Origin: Dysidea avara
Taxonomy: Eukaryota > Porifera > Demospongiae > Dictyoceratida > Dysideidae
Reading direction: 5' to 3'
Assembly: GCF_963678975.1 (NCBI RefSeq)
Contig: NC_089281.1
Span: forward strand, 3,802,449-3,866,448
DNA: 64,000 nucleotides
Below, piece by piece: positions 12,801-24,689 of this stretch. How positions within the stretch are numbered: position 1 is the first letter of the stretch; each line of letters opens with the position of its first letter. The translations under genes and the position numbers were made by a program. The notes beneath the pieces were generated by a model that searched no databases, was not told where the DNA came from, and saw only the letters and a program-made list of their open reading frames with translations.

Positions 12801-15800
12801 TTTTTGCTATATACGCCTGGATAAGATGTGCAAGTACGAGACAATTATTGCCCTTTCAAAAGTTAACTAAAATCCTTACATTGGTTGTTTGAGTGCATTA
12901 TTAGAATTTAATTAGGCCATTTTCACCACATTTTTCATTTTCATTCCTCTAAAAAGTTTTTTGCAAATCTACTCTGTAGGAAATTTTGTCTCAGCTAACT
13001 ATTGTTCACACATTGGTACCAATGAAATTTTGTACTCTGTGGGAGGATGTATGTTTTGCAAAATTACCAAGCTATAATGCATTGCACAGCTTAAAAAGTA
13101 CAGACATTGCATGCAATATTTGGAGTATTAATACCAGCACAATACAATAATAGATGCATTATAGGCTACATTATATGGTTTATAGTTACTCACTTTCTTG
13201 CAAAGGCTCCAGGGTAACTGACACAGACCTCTTGGACTATCTGGAAAATCCTTTGAGTTTTTCCTTTATAAAAATTATACATTGTATTATTACACTGCAT
13301 GGATATAGCATAGCAAATTTTACAATTTATAAATAGTCTCCTATTGGGGTAGTTGAAACCCATACATTGAGGTGCCATGTAGATATGATGCATGGCCATC
13401 ACTACAAAATATTGGTGATCCAATATTGCATGTTGCTTGCTATAAAGTTGAGTAACAGATGATAAAATCATTAAGGCAGGCTATTTTATACAAAGTATAC
13501 ATTGCCATGGTCAGGGAGAACCTTGAATGTGTCTTTTGTATAGTAGGTATAGAGATCCTTCAAGAAGAATGCAAAACAGATGTACATTTGTGACCGGATT
13601 TGACAAAACCACGCTTCCACACACATCCAAATTTACGACTTTGAAGGACCATAATTCAGTATAAAAGTGAGCTATCAGTTTCAAATTTGGACTTGTTATT
13701 ACATAAAGCAATGAAAGCATTGTGTGAAAATTGTAGGGCAATAGCATACTGCGTTGTCAAGTTACTAGCAATTAAAGTCGAAGAATTGGATGTGTGTGGA
13801 AGCCTGGTTTTGTCAAATCCAGTCACATTTACAGGTCATGTGAATCACAATAGTTTATAAACAACATCAGAAAATGTATGAAAATATTATTAGTTACTAT
13901 ATATAGAAACTTTGGGTGGATATGAAAATATTCAGCAATATCTTAGTGGTTGTTAGGGAGCGCTTAAAGAAAACAAAATGTGCATGGAATGGATGTTTGC
14001 AGGGGCGGATCTAGGATTTATAAAAGAGGGGGCTAACTCAAGGTACTAATCTCTTGGGTAGAGATGTGCGAAGCATGCTGGAACTAGGGGGGTCTGGGGG
14101 CATGCCCCCCCAGGAAAATTTTGAAAAATGAATGCTAAAATACTGCAATTTGGAGACATTTCCACATAAAATTCATAATATTTTCTGCCTGTAGATATTT
14201 TATATACTGCCTTTAGATTATAGGTATGGCTCTCTGAAACATTTTGCTAATGGAAAAGTTTGGGTAGGTACAGACAACCAAGTACATGATGCACCCCTCT
14301 CACAATTGCACAACACTGAATAGGTGCATGTTAGAATAAGAATGTTGAAAGTGGAAAATTTTGAAATTTGAACAATACCAGATTGAATCTGAGAGCATTT
14401 TCAGTGGAAATTGTGTACCTAAATTAAGTATTGCCATACATATTAACTACACAAGTAGATGAATGAAGCCCTTTAAACAGACCAATGCACTTCATTGTAT
14501 GTATAGGTGCAGGCAGATTTGGAAAAATTCCATAACAGAACCAACTACATGTTTCCAGTGAATGTTCTATTAGAGTAGTTAGCTGACTGCTCTATTAGAG
14601 TATCTCGATCCTGTACACCTCCAATGCTGATCCGGGTCCTTGTTGCATAAACTTTAGCATAACTCCACTGAGAATACCTTGGAAAGATGTTTATAAGGTG
14701 GTTTTATGAGTATTTGTATTATTAGTGATCATATAATTATGCTAAGACAAAATTTCATTATAATACTTAGCATATTGATCAAGTAAAGCCTAAAAATGAA
14801 GGGGGGGGGGGGGGGGGGGGGGGCTTCAGTCCCCAAAGCCCGCCCCCCCCCCCCCTCCCCTGGATCCGCCCCTGGTTTGTTAGTTGCAGTGCAAGTGAAA
14901 CTACTGCAAAGTTAATTGCATGTTTCTGGGTTACAAACTCCCCAAAATTGACCAGGTGACCAGACTTCATTATGATTTATCCTTTTAAAAGTTTTAATGT
15001 GGTGAGCTGTATTTGGCATTGTAGCTTAACAGCGGCGGATACAGGGAGGTTGCAATGGGTTCAGCTGAAACCCCCTCTAAAAAAGTGCGCGCGCCCCTAA
15101 TTTATTTACGATTCGTGTGAGTGATAAAATAGCCAACAGTTATGCATAGTGTATCACATTGAGACCTGGCCAAACTTCATACTTTACCTTTGAAATTACT
15201 AAAAATGACATTACGGCGTTGAAACGTGTTAAGCGCCTCTAAAATAATTATCGTTTAGTGCTGTTTTGCTTCAAAACTTTCTGCGAAGGCCTGGATCAAC
15301 TATGAAACAATATTTTGGAGTGATTTTCGATTCACTATAGATCTATGTAACTATAGGCCACTGAGCTATAAGACTGAGTTAACAACCCCAGCTGAAAATT
15401 TCCTGAACCTGAAACCCCCTCTGAAAATTCCTAGATCCGCCACTGAGCTAGGACATGGAGCTGTAAGTATATTTTACATGCAAAGTTTGTGCATCATAAC
15501 AAGAGTGTTTGCATGATGATTGTCCAATTCCTCCAAAAGAAAAACAGACAGGATAACAGAAACATACAGTTACCTTTTCATGGAATTCACAATATATTTG
15601 TGGAATAAGGTGCATAAGCATGTGAGAACACAGATTCCCATGTTCAACGTTTTAAGAAACCAATGCAAGCAGTTCTTACTACTCACTAGAGAGCACCATC
15701 ATTATTTAGTGAGGAAACATACATACAATAAATACAACAAAGATTGCACCTCGATCTTGTGCAACCACAACCAGATTCCATTAAGGATAATGTATGGGCA

Positions 15801-15975
15801 TGGCAAGGTACTGTAAGACAGCTAGACTGTGCAAAATTATTAATAATAGCTAATTTGTTACATTGTTACATGTAAAGAGGCTACATTGTCCACTCACTGC
15901 AGTTCCATAAACTTGCATAAACTGCATTGCAAAAGTCTGTGATGGAAGACTTGGTGGAACACCATAAGTGTAACA
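9884..15975 (-). CDS. multi-pass membrane protein, tentatively Mpo1/DUF962-like
   Basis: Nine exons fit by splice sites and phase: about 15898-15975, 13194-13240, 12633-12681, 12470-12567, 11917-12163, 10666-10901, 10215-10458, 9957-10162 and 9884-9905 (stop). From the second exon on they encode 382 residues; the first adds about 25 (YGVPPSLPSQTF...), its 5' edge and start codon unresolved. The order recalls DUF962: DITHQGFFPKFIHFFTIPLN (a His and a second IH motif before a hydrophobic helix), two more hydrophobic helices (SFILMLLLVVLYSAIG, FATSFVIFLLWGA), then QASSHMFVPQLPPFITGV and FSWPHLIGTEVFYIMAGIGY. Known family: yeast Mpo1 is an ER Fe(II) dioxygenase that removes one carbon from 2-hydroxy fatty acids. 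The rebuilt protein is about twice Mpo1's length, so function is inference. Introns hold several MITEs. A truncated inverted copy lies at 3881-4951. Confidence 0.8.
11405..11540. repeat. foldback MITE in an intron
   Basis: AATCACACACATTTGAGTGC at the left and its complement at the right enclose TTATGGAATAATTGTAC arms of about 60 bp around a CGGCTTTGCC loop. It lies in the 1015-nt intron between membrane-protein exons 11917-12163 and 10666-10901. Confidence 0.9.
13589..13827. mobile_element. MITE with TGTGACYGGATTT termini
   Basis: Both ends read inward TGTGAC(C/T)GGATTTGACA followed by ACCA(C/G)GCTTCCACACAC, giving inverted repeats of about 42 bp around 239 bp. It lies in the first intron of the membrane-protein gene. 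The outermost bases are shared with the longer elements at 16166, 56192 and 57042. Confidence 0.85.
14000..14874. mobile_element. CAGGGGCGGATC-type element with 5-bp target duplication
   Basis: Starts CAGGGGCGGATCTAGG, ends GGATCCGCCCCTG. GTTTG flanks both sides (13995-13999 and 14875-14879), a 5-bp target duplication. Internal sequence is non-coding, with the CTATTAGAG motif at 14565-14612 and long G and C homopolymers at about 14801-14856. The same termini occur at 15030, 28396 and 53581. Confidence 0.8.
15030..15445. mobile_element. CAGCGGCGGATA-type element
   Basis: Left end CAGCGGCGGATACAGGG, right end CTAGATCCGCCACTG. Sub-terminal AACCCCCTCT words occur in both arms. No clear target duplication. 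Closely related sequence lies at 28396-28682 and, truncated, at 20460-20810. Confidence 0.75.
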
Positions 15976-16165
15976 ACCCGGGGGGCCAGCCCCCCTTGCG
16001 ATTTTCTTAAAAAAATTGAGATACTCTAATAGAGTAGTCAGTTACTCTAATAAAGCAGTCACAGTATGCAGAGAAGCAGTGTAGCAAACTATGAAGTTGT
16101 ACGTGAATAAGGATTTTTATGTGTTTTATCATTGATACAATGTATATTAACATTGATACAATATA

Positions 16166-16812
16166 TGTGACCAGATTTCACAGAACCGATCCAAATTGCA
16201 CATCAGGCAAAATCAAACTAACACCACCAGTGGATAGCTACACTATCGTACTACAAGTTTTGACCCTCAGCACTACTCAAACTACACGAGGCTGGTTTTA
16301 CACACGTCTTTTCTGGGTGGTGTGGAGTGCTCAAATGGCGGTTTCAGGCCTTGTGAAGGACCTGGCTTGGCAAGAGTCAGTGGTTTACTGGTGGACAGCC
16401 TTATAATGTTGGCCAGACATGTTCTCTGCTGATTTTGCTACATATCAGCCACTAAGGAGCCAGCACAGCCCTGTAATCTGGTGTCTGGACTCCAATCGTG
16501 GTCTGCCTCCATTTTGAGGTCTATCTTTTGCCCTCCCCACCACCCCCCAACCTCCACCCCTTTGTGAGCACTCGTGATACTACTTCGCTCGTCCAACTGC
16601 TCAGATTTTCTATCTTATTTGGCGAGAAACTGTACAAGCAGCTACAAGTACTGGAAGTGGCTTGAAAGGTAACAGATTGATGCATCTTTTGTGTAAATTT
16701 CATACGCGTGCTTGCTATCCTTGGAGAGTTATGCTGGCTTCAATTCTTTAAAACCGTTTATCTCGGAACTTCTAATGTGCGATTTGGATCGTTTTTCCAA
16801 AATCCAGTCACA
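16166..16812. mobile_element. about 650-bp TGTGAC element, inverted relative to the two at 56-57 kb
   Basis: Ends TGTGACCAGATTT and AAATCCAGTCACA. Its interior is the reverse complement of the elements at 56192-56866 and 57042-57689, including the CACTATCGTACTACAAG and GCACTCGTGATACTACTTCG blocks. Flanks show TATA on both sides. ORFs inside it (16119-16406, 16521-16703) are element sequence, not genes. Confidence 0.85.
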
Positions 16813-18059
16813 TATATTAGTTAATGGAGGGCAGCCATTATGGCTTAGGAGGTGTTGACTTTTTTTTTTTTTTTTGCTTTTCAACACCAAACTAGAACCC
16901 CCCTATCTAAAAATGTCTTGCTACACCTATAAACACCAATCAAGGCTATACTATGCAGTGTAATTTCACAATGCTATGCTACAAGCCAGACACTTTTCTC
17001 TTCACCTATATACACAAAATGGTCTAGACTGACTCCAATTGTCACTCTGTCTGTGTCATGTGAAAGTCAATAAGAAGACCAATTTACATTAAAGATAGGA
17101 CAAAAGTCAAGCGTATTAATTTTGAGAGTGTGTGTGCATGTGTGTGTGTGTGTGCATATGTGTGTGTGTGTGCATGTGTGTGCGTGTGTGTGCGTGCGTG
17201 TGTGTGTGCGTGCGTGTGTGTGCGCGTGCGTGCGTGCGTGTGTGTGTGTGGTGTGTGCGTGTGTGTATGGCCATGGATATGCTGAGGATTAGTAGCTATA
17301 ATGAATGTAATGCAATTGCATGCTACTGAAGTACAGTGGTAGCTATTATAGGATTTATTATTAGCAATACAGCAATAATAAAGCTGCCATTGAGCTAAAT
17401 TTAAATTGGGAACTTCAGAAACCCACCTAAATCTGCCACTGCAGAAACATCTTCTCAGTTCTCACAGCTTGTATGTATAGCGTTTTCTTTGTGGAGATGC
17501 TCTAGACAAAGTGCATGTGTACAAAGCCCCATGATGTTGTATCTGCCCTAGTTTACTTATTAATTTTAAATAGCATTTTTTCTATCTACATTTTTATAAT
17601 AGAGCAGTGTCTAAATAGAGCAATTAAAGCTACAGCTTACTCACATTTGCTCTGCAAGTTAGTTTACTTATTTCATACCATAATTTCCTTTTTTTTAAAT
17701 TTGTATGCAAAATACTTCTTTAATGAAAATTTTGCAAAGGATCAAAATACTCTAATAGAGCAGTCATTCACACAAATCATACGAAAATATTTTTACATGA
17801 AAAGTTTTGTAAGTGAATTGTGGTAGTTTAAAATAGCCCAAAATTAATACTGAAATTTCAAAATTTTAATTCTGGAAGCATGTCCTCAGATGCCTTACTA
17901 TTCTTAATTTTCAGAAACTTCTTTTATCCCGCCGGCTGTTCTGTGCAAAGTTTGTAATTTAGTTTTTTTTAGTTACTCTGATAGCAGTGCATAGCAACAT
18001 AATTAATCAATTAAAAAATAATTAATGAGTTATAAAATGTCATACAGGCCACAGCATTG
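16813..18059. other. no gene recognised; TG-rich microsatellite inside
   Basis: Includes a poly-T run at 16860, a TG/CG dinucleotide tract at 17128-17268, and one CTCTAATAGAGCAGTCA motif at 17748. No exon supported. Confidence 0.45.
17128..17268. repeat. (TG)n microsatellite with CG and CA interruptions
   Basis: Alternating TGTG, TGCG and GCATG steps over about 140 bp. The Cys/Val-rich frame across it is an artefact of the repeat. Confidence 0.95.
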
Positions 18060-18450
18060 AATTTACTGTATCGTCTGTAGAGTAGGGATTGTATTCCCTT
18101 CCCAAAAAATCACCCAAAAAGCTCCCTTCATGACAGCTTGACAGTAGCTAATTAATTGTCATAGCTAATCAAACCCAAATGTGGCAACCCCAAATATTTT
18201 CAAGAAGTTTTTATGGTATTTTTTTAATATTTAGTTTCTCTAACTGACTTTCTGTCAATTATACAGTAAGTCAACCATGCAGCTGGGTTGATTTCTACAC
18301 TGTTCACAGTCACTTAGGCCTAAGATGAAGGCTCTCTGAGAAATCCATTAAATATTATTAATGATATCCTATTATTGGTTTCCATCCTCTCACAATGGGT
18401 TTAAGTGGATACAGCTAATTTTAGAGTTCCAATAATTATTGACTGGTCAC
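18060..18450 (+). repeat. dispersed repeat family A, copy 3 (diverged)
   Basis: Shares CCCTTCATGACAGCTTGAC with copy 2, then the weak TAACTGACTTTCTGTC tract and a GGGTTGATTTCTACACTGTTC block. Confidence 0.55.
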
Positions 18451-19317
18451 AGCAACTCTAATGAAGATGGATTTGACAATGACTGGAAAGCTATGATGAC
18501 TATTTGTAGTAATCAACTTTCAGATGTTTCTATGGATACAACACTTTCAGTTCTCCTGCTGCCCCCTATGGTCCCCTGTCATCTATTGTCCTGCAAGTAT
18601 AAGGCCACTTATTCTTAATTTTATGTTTCAGATTCCCCGCCCGCATTGCTCACCACCTAAATTTAGTCATTATTATGAGTTTCACCATTATATCATCATC
18701 TCAATGTTTAATGATTGCATTGAAGTTATGAACAAATTTGCTTACATACTAGCTAGGTATAGAGAAAGGAAGGCTAGATGGGCCGAAGGCCTATCCCAAT
18801 GTCAGATTTTCATTAATTAACATTTTTCACTTCTTTATAAGTTAAGATAAAATATGATACTCTAATAGAGCATTCGGCTAACTCTAATAAAACAGTCAGG
18901 TGCATGTAAATTGTAATGATCATCACCCACCTACATTGGCTCAGGTAAACTTTCTGATCTGAAACATATGATCAACAATAAGTGGCCTACAATAAACATA
19001 ACTATATAGTCGAGTAATCACTGTACATACCGTGTGTAATTATTAGCTATAATTCCATGTATACTTGACTAGTATACAGATATACCTGCGATCAGGATAA
19101 AGTTTCCTCTCTTTTGCAATTGACAGCTGTTTATGAATATTTTTTCTCTTGTGATTACTCAATGGCTTATGTATTTATCAAAGTTTCACTGCATGTTTTC
19201 TTACAGGTAAACAAAGTTTGTTAGCTAGAGATCATCATCTGCAATTGTTGTGATTTAGTTATATAGTGCAGTAGACCTAACTCCCTGAAAATGTTCATCA
19301 GCATAAACCTTGACTAG

Positions 19318-20060
19318 GCATTCAAGCCCAATTTTTGATTTTATATGCTCAGTATAGATAGCGTATTGATTTCCGATCCTAGAAATATAAAGTTTGTTTG
19401 CTTGGAATTGGCTACTTTGGCATGCACAGTACTTTAAAACTGGTAAAGGTACATTTTCTCAAGGGTTTCTCATACATATTAAAGGCAAAATGGCACAATT
19501 AAATTAGGAAGCCATCTAGCAATCTGGACTGTCCAGTTACTTATAGCTGCAAGTTTGTACATGTAATGAGAGTAACTTCAGGGTTTATTGAATCTCAGTG
19601 ATCTTTGTATGCTTTGTTGTGAGCAATTATGTTTCACCTGTGCACACCTGTCAATGCAATAATGGCATAGGCAAGTGGCTATCTCAAGTAAGTAAAAAGA
19701 TTAAGTTAACAACTTATAAAGGTAAACAACTAAAGTGGAGGTGTTACAATGATACAACAATACCTATGGTGGAGTTGTGGTTTCAATTATGGCATACTTT
19801 CAAGTGGCTTATACTTTTTTGAGTTGGTAACACAACCATCTGAAAATTGTTGTGTAGCTGAAAATTGCTAACCCGAGCAAAGTATCTGCACACTTTAAAG
19901 TAAGCACCATCACAAGGCTTTAAAAGATCACAAATCAACACAAAACTTACTTAGATGTAATGCGTACAAGAAAACTAAGATTTCCATTATGATCAGCATG
20001 TGGACAAACCCCATAGGCTGATTTCCTATTCCCCATCCTGGCCAAACAAGCTTTTCCAGT
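19318..20060 (+). repeat. diverged inverted duplicate of 25110-25935
   Basis: Blocks match the reverse complement of 25110-25935 in order: the TATATGCTCAG block, GGAAGCCAT near the middle, AACAACTTATAAAGGTAAAC, AACCCGAGCAAAGTA and ATGGGGTTTGTCCACA. A short frame is shared (LTTYKGKQLKWRC, VELWFQL). Its nature, transposon or duplicated locus, is unknown. Confidence 0.7.
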
Positions 20061-20459
20061 GCAGGCAGGTGGCAATTTCCATTATTAGCAATTCCGGGAG
20101 AATATTAAAATTAATGGAAACTTCAAATTAATGGAATTAGCATAGCCTTGTGTAGTACTTCCTGAGGATCTCACAAACACTTAGTTTTTAAAAATCCGTC
20201 ATAGGATGGTGGAGTTACAAGAAATTTTGTCCTTTTTAAAAGGTAAAGTTTTCCCATCTTTCCATTCAAAAAATCCCACAAATGGCACAACTGAACAAAT
20301 GCTTATAACTTAGCTTTGCAAAAAACATTTTGAACTTCTGTTTTATGTTATAACCACAGTGCAACCTTATTTGTAAGACCCTATGAATAAAGGTCACCTC
20401 TGTAGAAGGCCACTAAATAGTTGCATGCATTTAGCATTTACAGATGGCAAAACAGCATG

Positions 20460-20810
20460 CCAGTGGTGGATCTAGAAATTTTCAGAGGGGCTTTCAGGTT
20501 CAGGAAGTTTTCAATAACTATGTTCAGCTGGGGTAAAAGTTAACTTTATAGCTCAGTGGCCTATAGTTACACAGCTAGATCTATGACGTAAACTAGCTAG
20601 CAATGAATCAGAAATCGCTCCACAACACATTGTTTCACAGTTAAATCTTACCAATCCAGGCCTTCGTAGAAAGTTTTGAAGAAAAAATAGCACTTGTACT
20701 CATTAAAACTATAATTATTTTTAGAGGTGTGTAACACACCTATACAATGTAATGGCATTTTCAGTGATTTCGAAGGCAAAACTATGAAGTCTGGCTAGTA
20801 GATTAAGGCC
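20460..20810. mobile_element. truncated GGCGGATC-family element
   Basis: Starts CAGTGGTGGATCTAGAAATT and continues with GAGGGGCTTTCAGGTTCAGG and the CCTTCGTAGAAAGTTTTGAAG block, matching the right half of 15030-15445 in reverse. It breaks off where the next element begins. Confidence 0.6.
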
Positions 20811-21347
20811 AGGCAAACTTGATTAATTGTTTCTCATCCCCACCTGCATCCCTTATAACTCCTGCCTCTAATTTCATTATTGCAGTTATCAATCTTGTGC
20901 ACATGTACTTTGATGCTAAGAAGACTGGCTATCATTTTACAGTACAGCAAATGTCACTTGCACCTCAGAAACGGTGCCTTAAGCTGTCACGTGTGAAACT
21001 ACCACCTTATCACGTGACATGATTGCGTTGTTGGACAATGTGCAAATCTGGTTATACGTAAGAAGCTGGTGAATAAGCTTCATTCAGTAGACTTCATTAC
21101 TTCGTTGTGGCTAGGCGTTACACAGTGGATTACAAAAGAGATTAGTTACTTGTAGTAATAATATCACATAATATTAGACTAGTTACAGTAACTATATTAC
21201 ATAGGTAACGCGTTACATTAGTAAGTAAAGTAACTTGAGTTATATTACCTGTTTTTATAGCGTATTTCGTTATATTACTTAGTTACCACAAAAGTAATAA
21301 TATTACATAACGCGTTACTTATGTAACGCGTTACTCCCAATACTGCT
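20811..21347. mobile_element. hAT-like CAGTRTTGGGAGTAAC element, 5'-truncated, joined to a TTAGGCC fragment
   Basis: The first bases resemble the TTAGGCC...AACTTGATTA terminus seen at 35084. The rest matches 35007-36800 in reverse: ATCACGTGACATGATTGCG, the AACGCGTTAC repeats, and a terminus whose complement reads CAGTATTGGGAGTAAC. Confidence 0.7.
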
Positions 21348-21482
21348 AGTGCATGCAATATAGTCATGTAGCTGTATCCAGGGTTTTAACATGGTGGTTT
21401 TAACAGACATAATGACGAAATTCGCCTGCCCGCATGCCACTTTCAGAGTAAACAGGATCAGAAATCAGTATACCGATTGGAG

Positions 21483-21858
21483 CAGGGCCGCCCAGAGAAA
21501 TTAAGGGGCCCAGGGCAAAGAGTTAAAGTGGGGCCCTTCACCCAAGTTGTAAGTTGAAGACCAAAAAAAAAAAAAAAAAAAAAAAAAAAAGGTCACAACC
21601 TGCTGGCAATGACAATAACTACCCATCACCAACCATATCTCCTGCTACACTGCTCCTCTGAAGAATACTGTGACTGCTCTATTAGAGTATTTAGATCTGA
21701 CTGCTCTATTAGAGTATTTAGATCTGACTTCTCTATTAGAGTATATCGATCTTTTAAGCAGGTATTCGGGGGGCCCTTCATGGGGCCTCCTGGGGCCCCT
21801 TTCAGGCTGAGGCCCGGGGCAAAATGCCCCAGTTGCCCCCCCCCTGTGGGCGGCTCTG
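21483..21858. mobile_element. hAT-like MITE with perfect 8-bp target duplication
   Basis: Ends CAGGGCCGCCCAGAG and GGGCGGCTCTG. GATTGGAG flanks both sides (21475-21482 and 21859-21866). Contains a poly-A run at 21562-21590 and three tandem CTATTAGAGTAT motifs. Non-coding. Confidence 0.9.
21669..21751. repeat. three tandem copies of the TGACTGCTCTATTAGAGTAT motif
   Basis: Each 27-bp unit ends in a GATC-containing word. The same near-palindrome (CTCTAATAGAG / CTCTATTAGAG with CAGTCA beside it) recurs at about 6595, 14565, 16017, 17748, 18856, 35177, 42172, 42221, 53655 and 63726, often two copies side by side and often next to GATCGAGAT. Confidence 0.85.
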
Positions 21859-21876
21859 GATTGGAGTGGCCTAAAC

Positions 21877-21962
21877 TGCTAAAGTCGAATGCTCGGGGTA
21901 ACTATAGACGTGTCCCCTAAAGTCGAATGCTCGGGGCAACTACTCAGTAGACGCGTGCACTA
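21877..21962. repeat. short tandem repeat with CTAAAGTCGAATGCTCGGGG units
   Basis: About two units. The longer, diverged array at 27835-27985 has the same words in the opposite orientation. Confidence 0.7.
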
Positions 21963-22379
21963 AAGGGGGCATACCAACCCTAACATACAACTAGTTGCTT
22001 GATACTCGTGTAGACGGATGACTGTCATTTATAATTATATTGTGTTATCCGCGAAAAAAAAACTTTCGGTTCAGTAGCTAAAAGTTACTGGGTAAAACTA
22101 CATAACATACTTGTTGCGAGGGGTCCGAAATGGAAAGAATTCTGTACGAAATTTCAAATCTTCAAGATTTAAAAGATTTTTTAGCAAGATTTCACAGCCG
22201 GTAAAGCAAAATTGTAAAATGCGGCATATATTGATCACGTGATTATTAGTATCCGGAGAAGTACGGAAAATGTTTATACGAAAGTTTTCGTCTCTACCTA
22301 TAAGCCATACAAAAGTTGGGATCCTTTACCGTTTACTTTTTTTAATAATTAGCAAAGCCCACCAGGGGCAACACGCTAA

Positions 22380-23421
22380 TGTGCATTACAAATCACAAAT
22401 TGTTTAGCTTATCTATAATGTTCTTAAAAGTTTCAAAGTTAATTGTGTCAATGTTGTTATTCCAATCAATAATTGTTCTTGGCAGAAAAGAATACTTATA
22501 TAAATCAATTCTGGATTGCAGCTGTGCAAATTTGAGGGGATTATTGGCACGAGTATATGATACAGGGGTTGGCTGGGGTAAACAATGATTTGGTAGCACC
22601 AGTATAAGTTTCTTACAATCTTGAATAATAATATAAGTCTAGCATTCCTTCTCCTACTTTTTAAACTTGGCCATTGAAGGTAATTAAGCATATCTGTAAT
22701 ACTGTTTGCCATGGTTTATTAAGAACAAATCTTGCAGCTCGGTGTTGGATCATTTCTAATTTGCTAACTGTTGTTTGGTGGTAAGGATCCCAGATGGCTG
22801 AACAGTATTCAATAGAAGGTAACAATAATTGTTTGTATAACTGTTCTTTGATTTGTATTGGGGCATTATATAAATTCCTTTTCAGAAATCCAAGAAGACG
22901 GTTGCCTTTCCACAAATATAGTTAACATGAGGTTCCCATGATAGTGTATGATGGAGGCGGATACCAAGATAGGTGTGCTCTGATACAATATTCAATGGAA
23001 TATTAGACATTTTATATGTAAAAGTGCTTTTACTGTGGTGGGTTGTAAATTGTAAAATATTGCATTTGGGAATGTTAAATTCCATCAGCCAGTTGCTAGC
23101 CCATTGTGTTAAGGAATCTAAGTCATTTTGCAGTATTCTGTGATCGTTGGGCGTAGCTATAGTTTTAAAGAGTAGAATGTCGTCAGCAAATAATCTAATT
23201 TCACTCTTGATGTTTGTTACAATATCGTTGATGTAAATTAGGAACAACACAGGACCAAGTACGGAACCTTGTGGAACACCAGATGTAACTTGACATGTAG
23301 AAGATCTAGAGCCTTCTACTACAACCTGTTGGGTACGACCATGAAGGAAGGACTCTAGCCACTGTAAGACAATTCCTCTTATACCAAAGTAATTTAATTT
23401 GTAGAGAAGTCTAGAATGAGC
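22380..23421 (-). pseudogene. non-LTR retrotransposon reverse transcriptase, 5'-truncated and frameshifted
   Basis: Read on the minus strand, frames give SHSRLLYKLNYFGIRG, TSGVPQGSVLGPVLF, IYINDI and the catalytic FADDILLF motif (Y/F-x-DD, RT motif C). After frameshifts come NRLLGFLKRNL, PSIEYCSAIWDPY, HRAARFVLN and the C-terminal FLPRTIIDWNN. This order is typical of the CR1/L2/Jockey group of LINEs. The 5' part (endonuclease, ORF1) is missing where the MITE at 23422 begins. At least two frameshifts make it a dead copy. Confidence 0.9.
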
Positions 23422-23602
23422 TACCGTAGGCGGGGATAGTTACGCGTGGGAAAAGTTTCGCGATGCTGATTTTGCATACTAATTTATTACTGTACAAATA
23501 CAAGCATGTAGAAGCTAACCGGCGTAAAAAGTTTCGCGATAGCTACTGCAATCGCGAAATTCACGGAACTTTTCCCACGCGTAACTTTCCCCGCCTGCGG
23601 TA
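23422..23602. mobile_element. MITE with about 40-bp inverted termini
   Basis: Left end TACCGTAGGCGGGGATAGTT; the right end is the near-perfect complement (TTTCCCCGCCTGCGGTA). Arms continue through ACGCGTGGGAAAAGTT and CGCGA. TA on both sides suggests a TA target duplication. It abuts the truncated reverse transcriptase. Confidence 0.85.
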
Positions 23603-24451
23603 TGGTGTAGCGCTTATGATCGTACATATACGGCGACTATACGGAATTTTACAGCAAAGTTTCAAGATTTCAGATTTCAAAATGAGTTGAGATTTCAACA
23701 AGATTTCGAAGGACTGTACGAGATTTCAAGGGAGTTTCGGACCCCTCGACTTGTTGCATCACGAGTTACCAGCAATTTTGCAATAGAACGCTCGATGGCT
23801 TTGCCCGCATTTCCCTTAGAAATCTCCCCGAAAATCATCGTCAGTTCTGAAGCCAAAGCAACTTTACTCCAGAATGCGCTTTAGTGCGCACGGGGTCTAT
23901 AGAGTACAGTGAATCTGAAAAATGTTCTTCTGCATACAGAGGTTTTGAAGTTGCTTGATACACAACTACGTCGCGCATGTGCAGTAACTAGCCAATGCAA
24001 GGAAACTGGTAGATTTAAATTTTTATATAAGTCACTTCTATGTACATAATTGTGTGTATCTAATAACTGTGTGTTTGTCAGGGCACTGCTGAAAAGCAGT
24101 ATTTTTATACTGAGCAGTCTTCCCTTCAAAAAAAAAATAAATAAATGAAAGTTAAGCAACATATTTGAATTTCACGAAGAGTAAATTTCATTGGCTACCG
24201 TAATTTTCCTGTTCGTTGTCAAAATAAACTCCGCGCATGCTCATCAGCAACGTTGCACGTGATGTAAATATGTTCTAAACATCGTAGCAGACGCTTATAA
24301 TCAAAAGGTGAATGGTTCACTATCTTTAATCAACTGATTGTGTTGGTTTACTAGTACTTTTATCCGCTAAATATTCACGAAAAGATTTGAATTTTTACTG
24401 CACATGCGCAGATCTTATTTCCGTTTATGACAACAAACTGGAAAACCACGG

Positions 24452-24689
24452 TACTGCGGTTTTCCAAGTTCTTGCAATGCAAAGCGTCATGCGCTAATGA
24501 TGTGTCAGTATGCGCAGTTCTTTAAATACTCCTGTAATATTCTGTGGCTGTCGAGTTGTATGCGTAGGCATCCTTGAAGCCCTGTGAGTCAGTAGTTGTC
24601 ACTGAAAATCCACTGTTGAACAACTGCGCACGTGCATGCTTGTATAGCGCATGACGCTTTGCATTGCAAGAACTTGGAAAACCGCAGTA
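24452..24689. mobile_element. MITE with perfect 44-bp inverted termini
   Basis: TACTGCGGTTTTCCAAGTTC at 24452 continues to 24495 and is matched base for base by the complement at 24646-24689. TA at both edges fits a TA target duplication. Perfect arms imply recent insertion. Confidence 0.95.

Noticed and set aside
16521..16703. Small ORF recurring at 57151-57333 (MKFTQKMHQSVTFQATSS...)
   Set aside because: It lies inside the TGTGAC element copies and ends in its G-rich repeat, so it is transposon sequence with no recognised domain.
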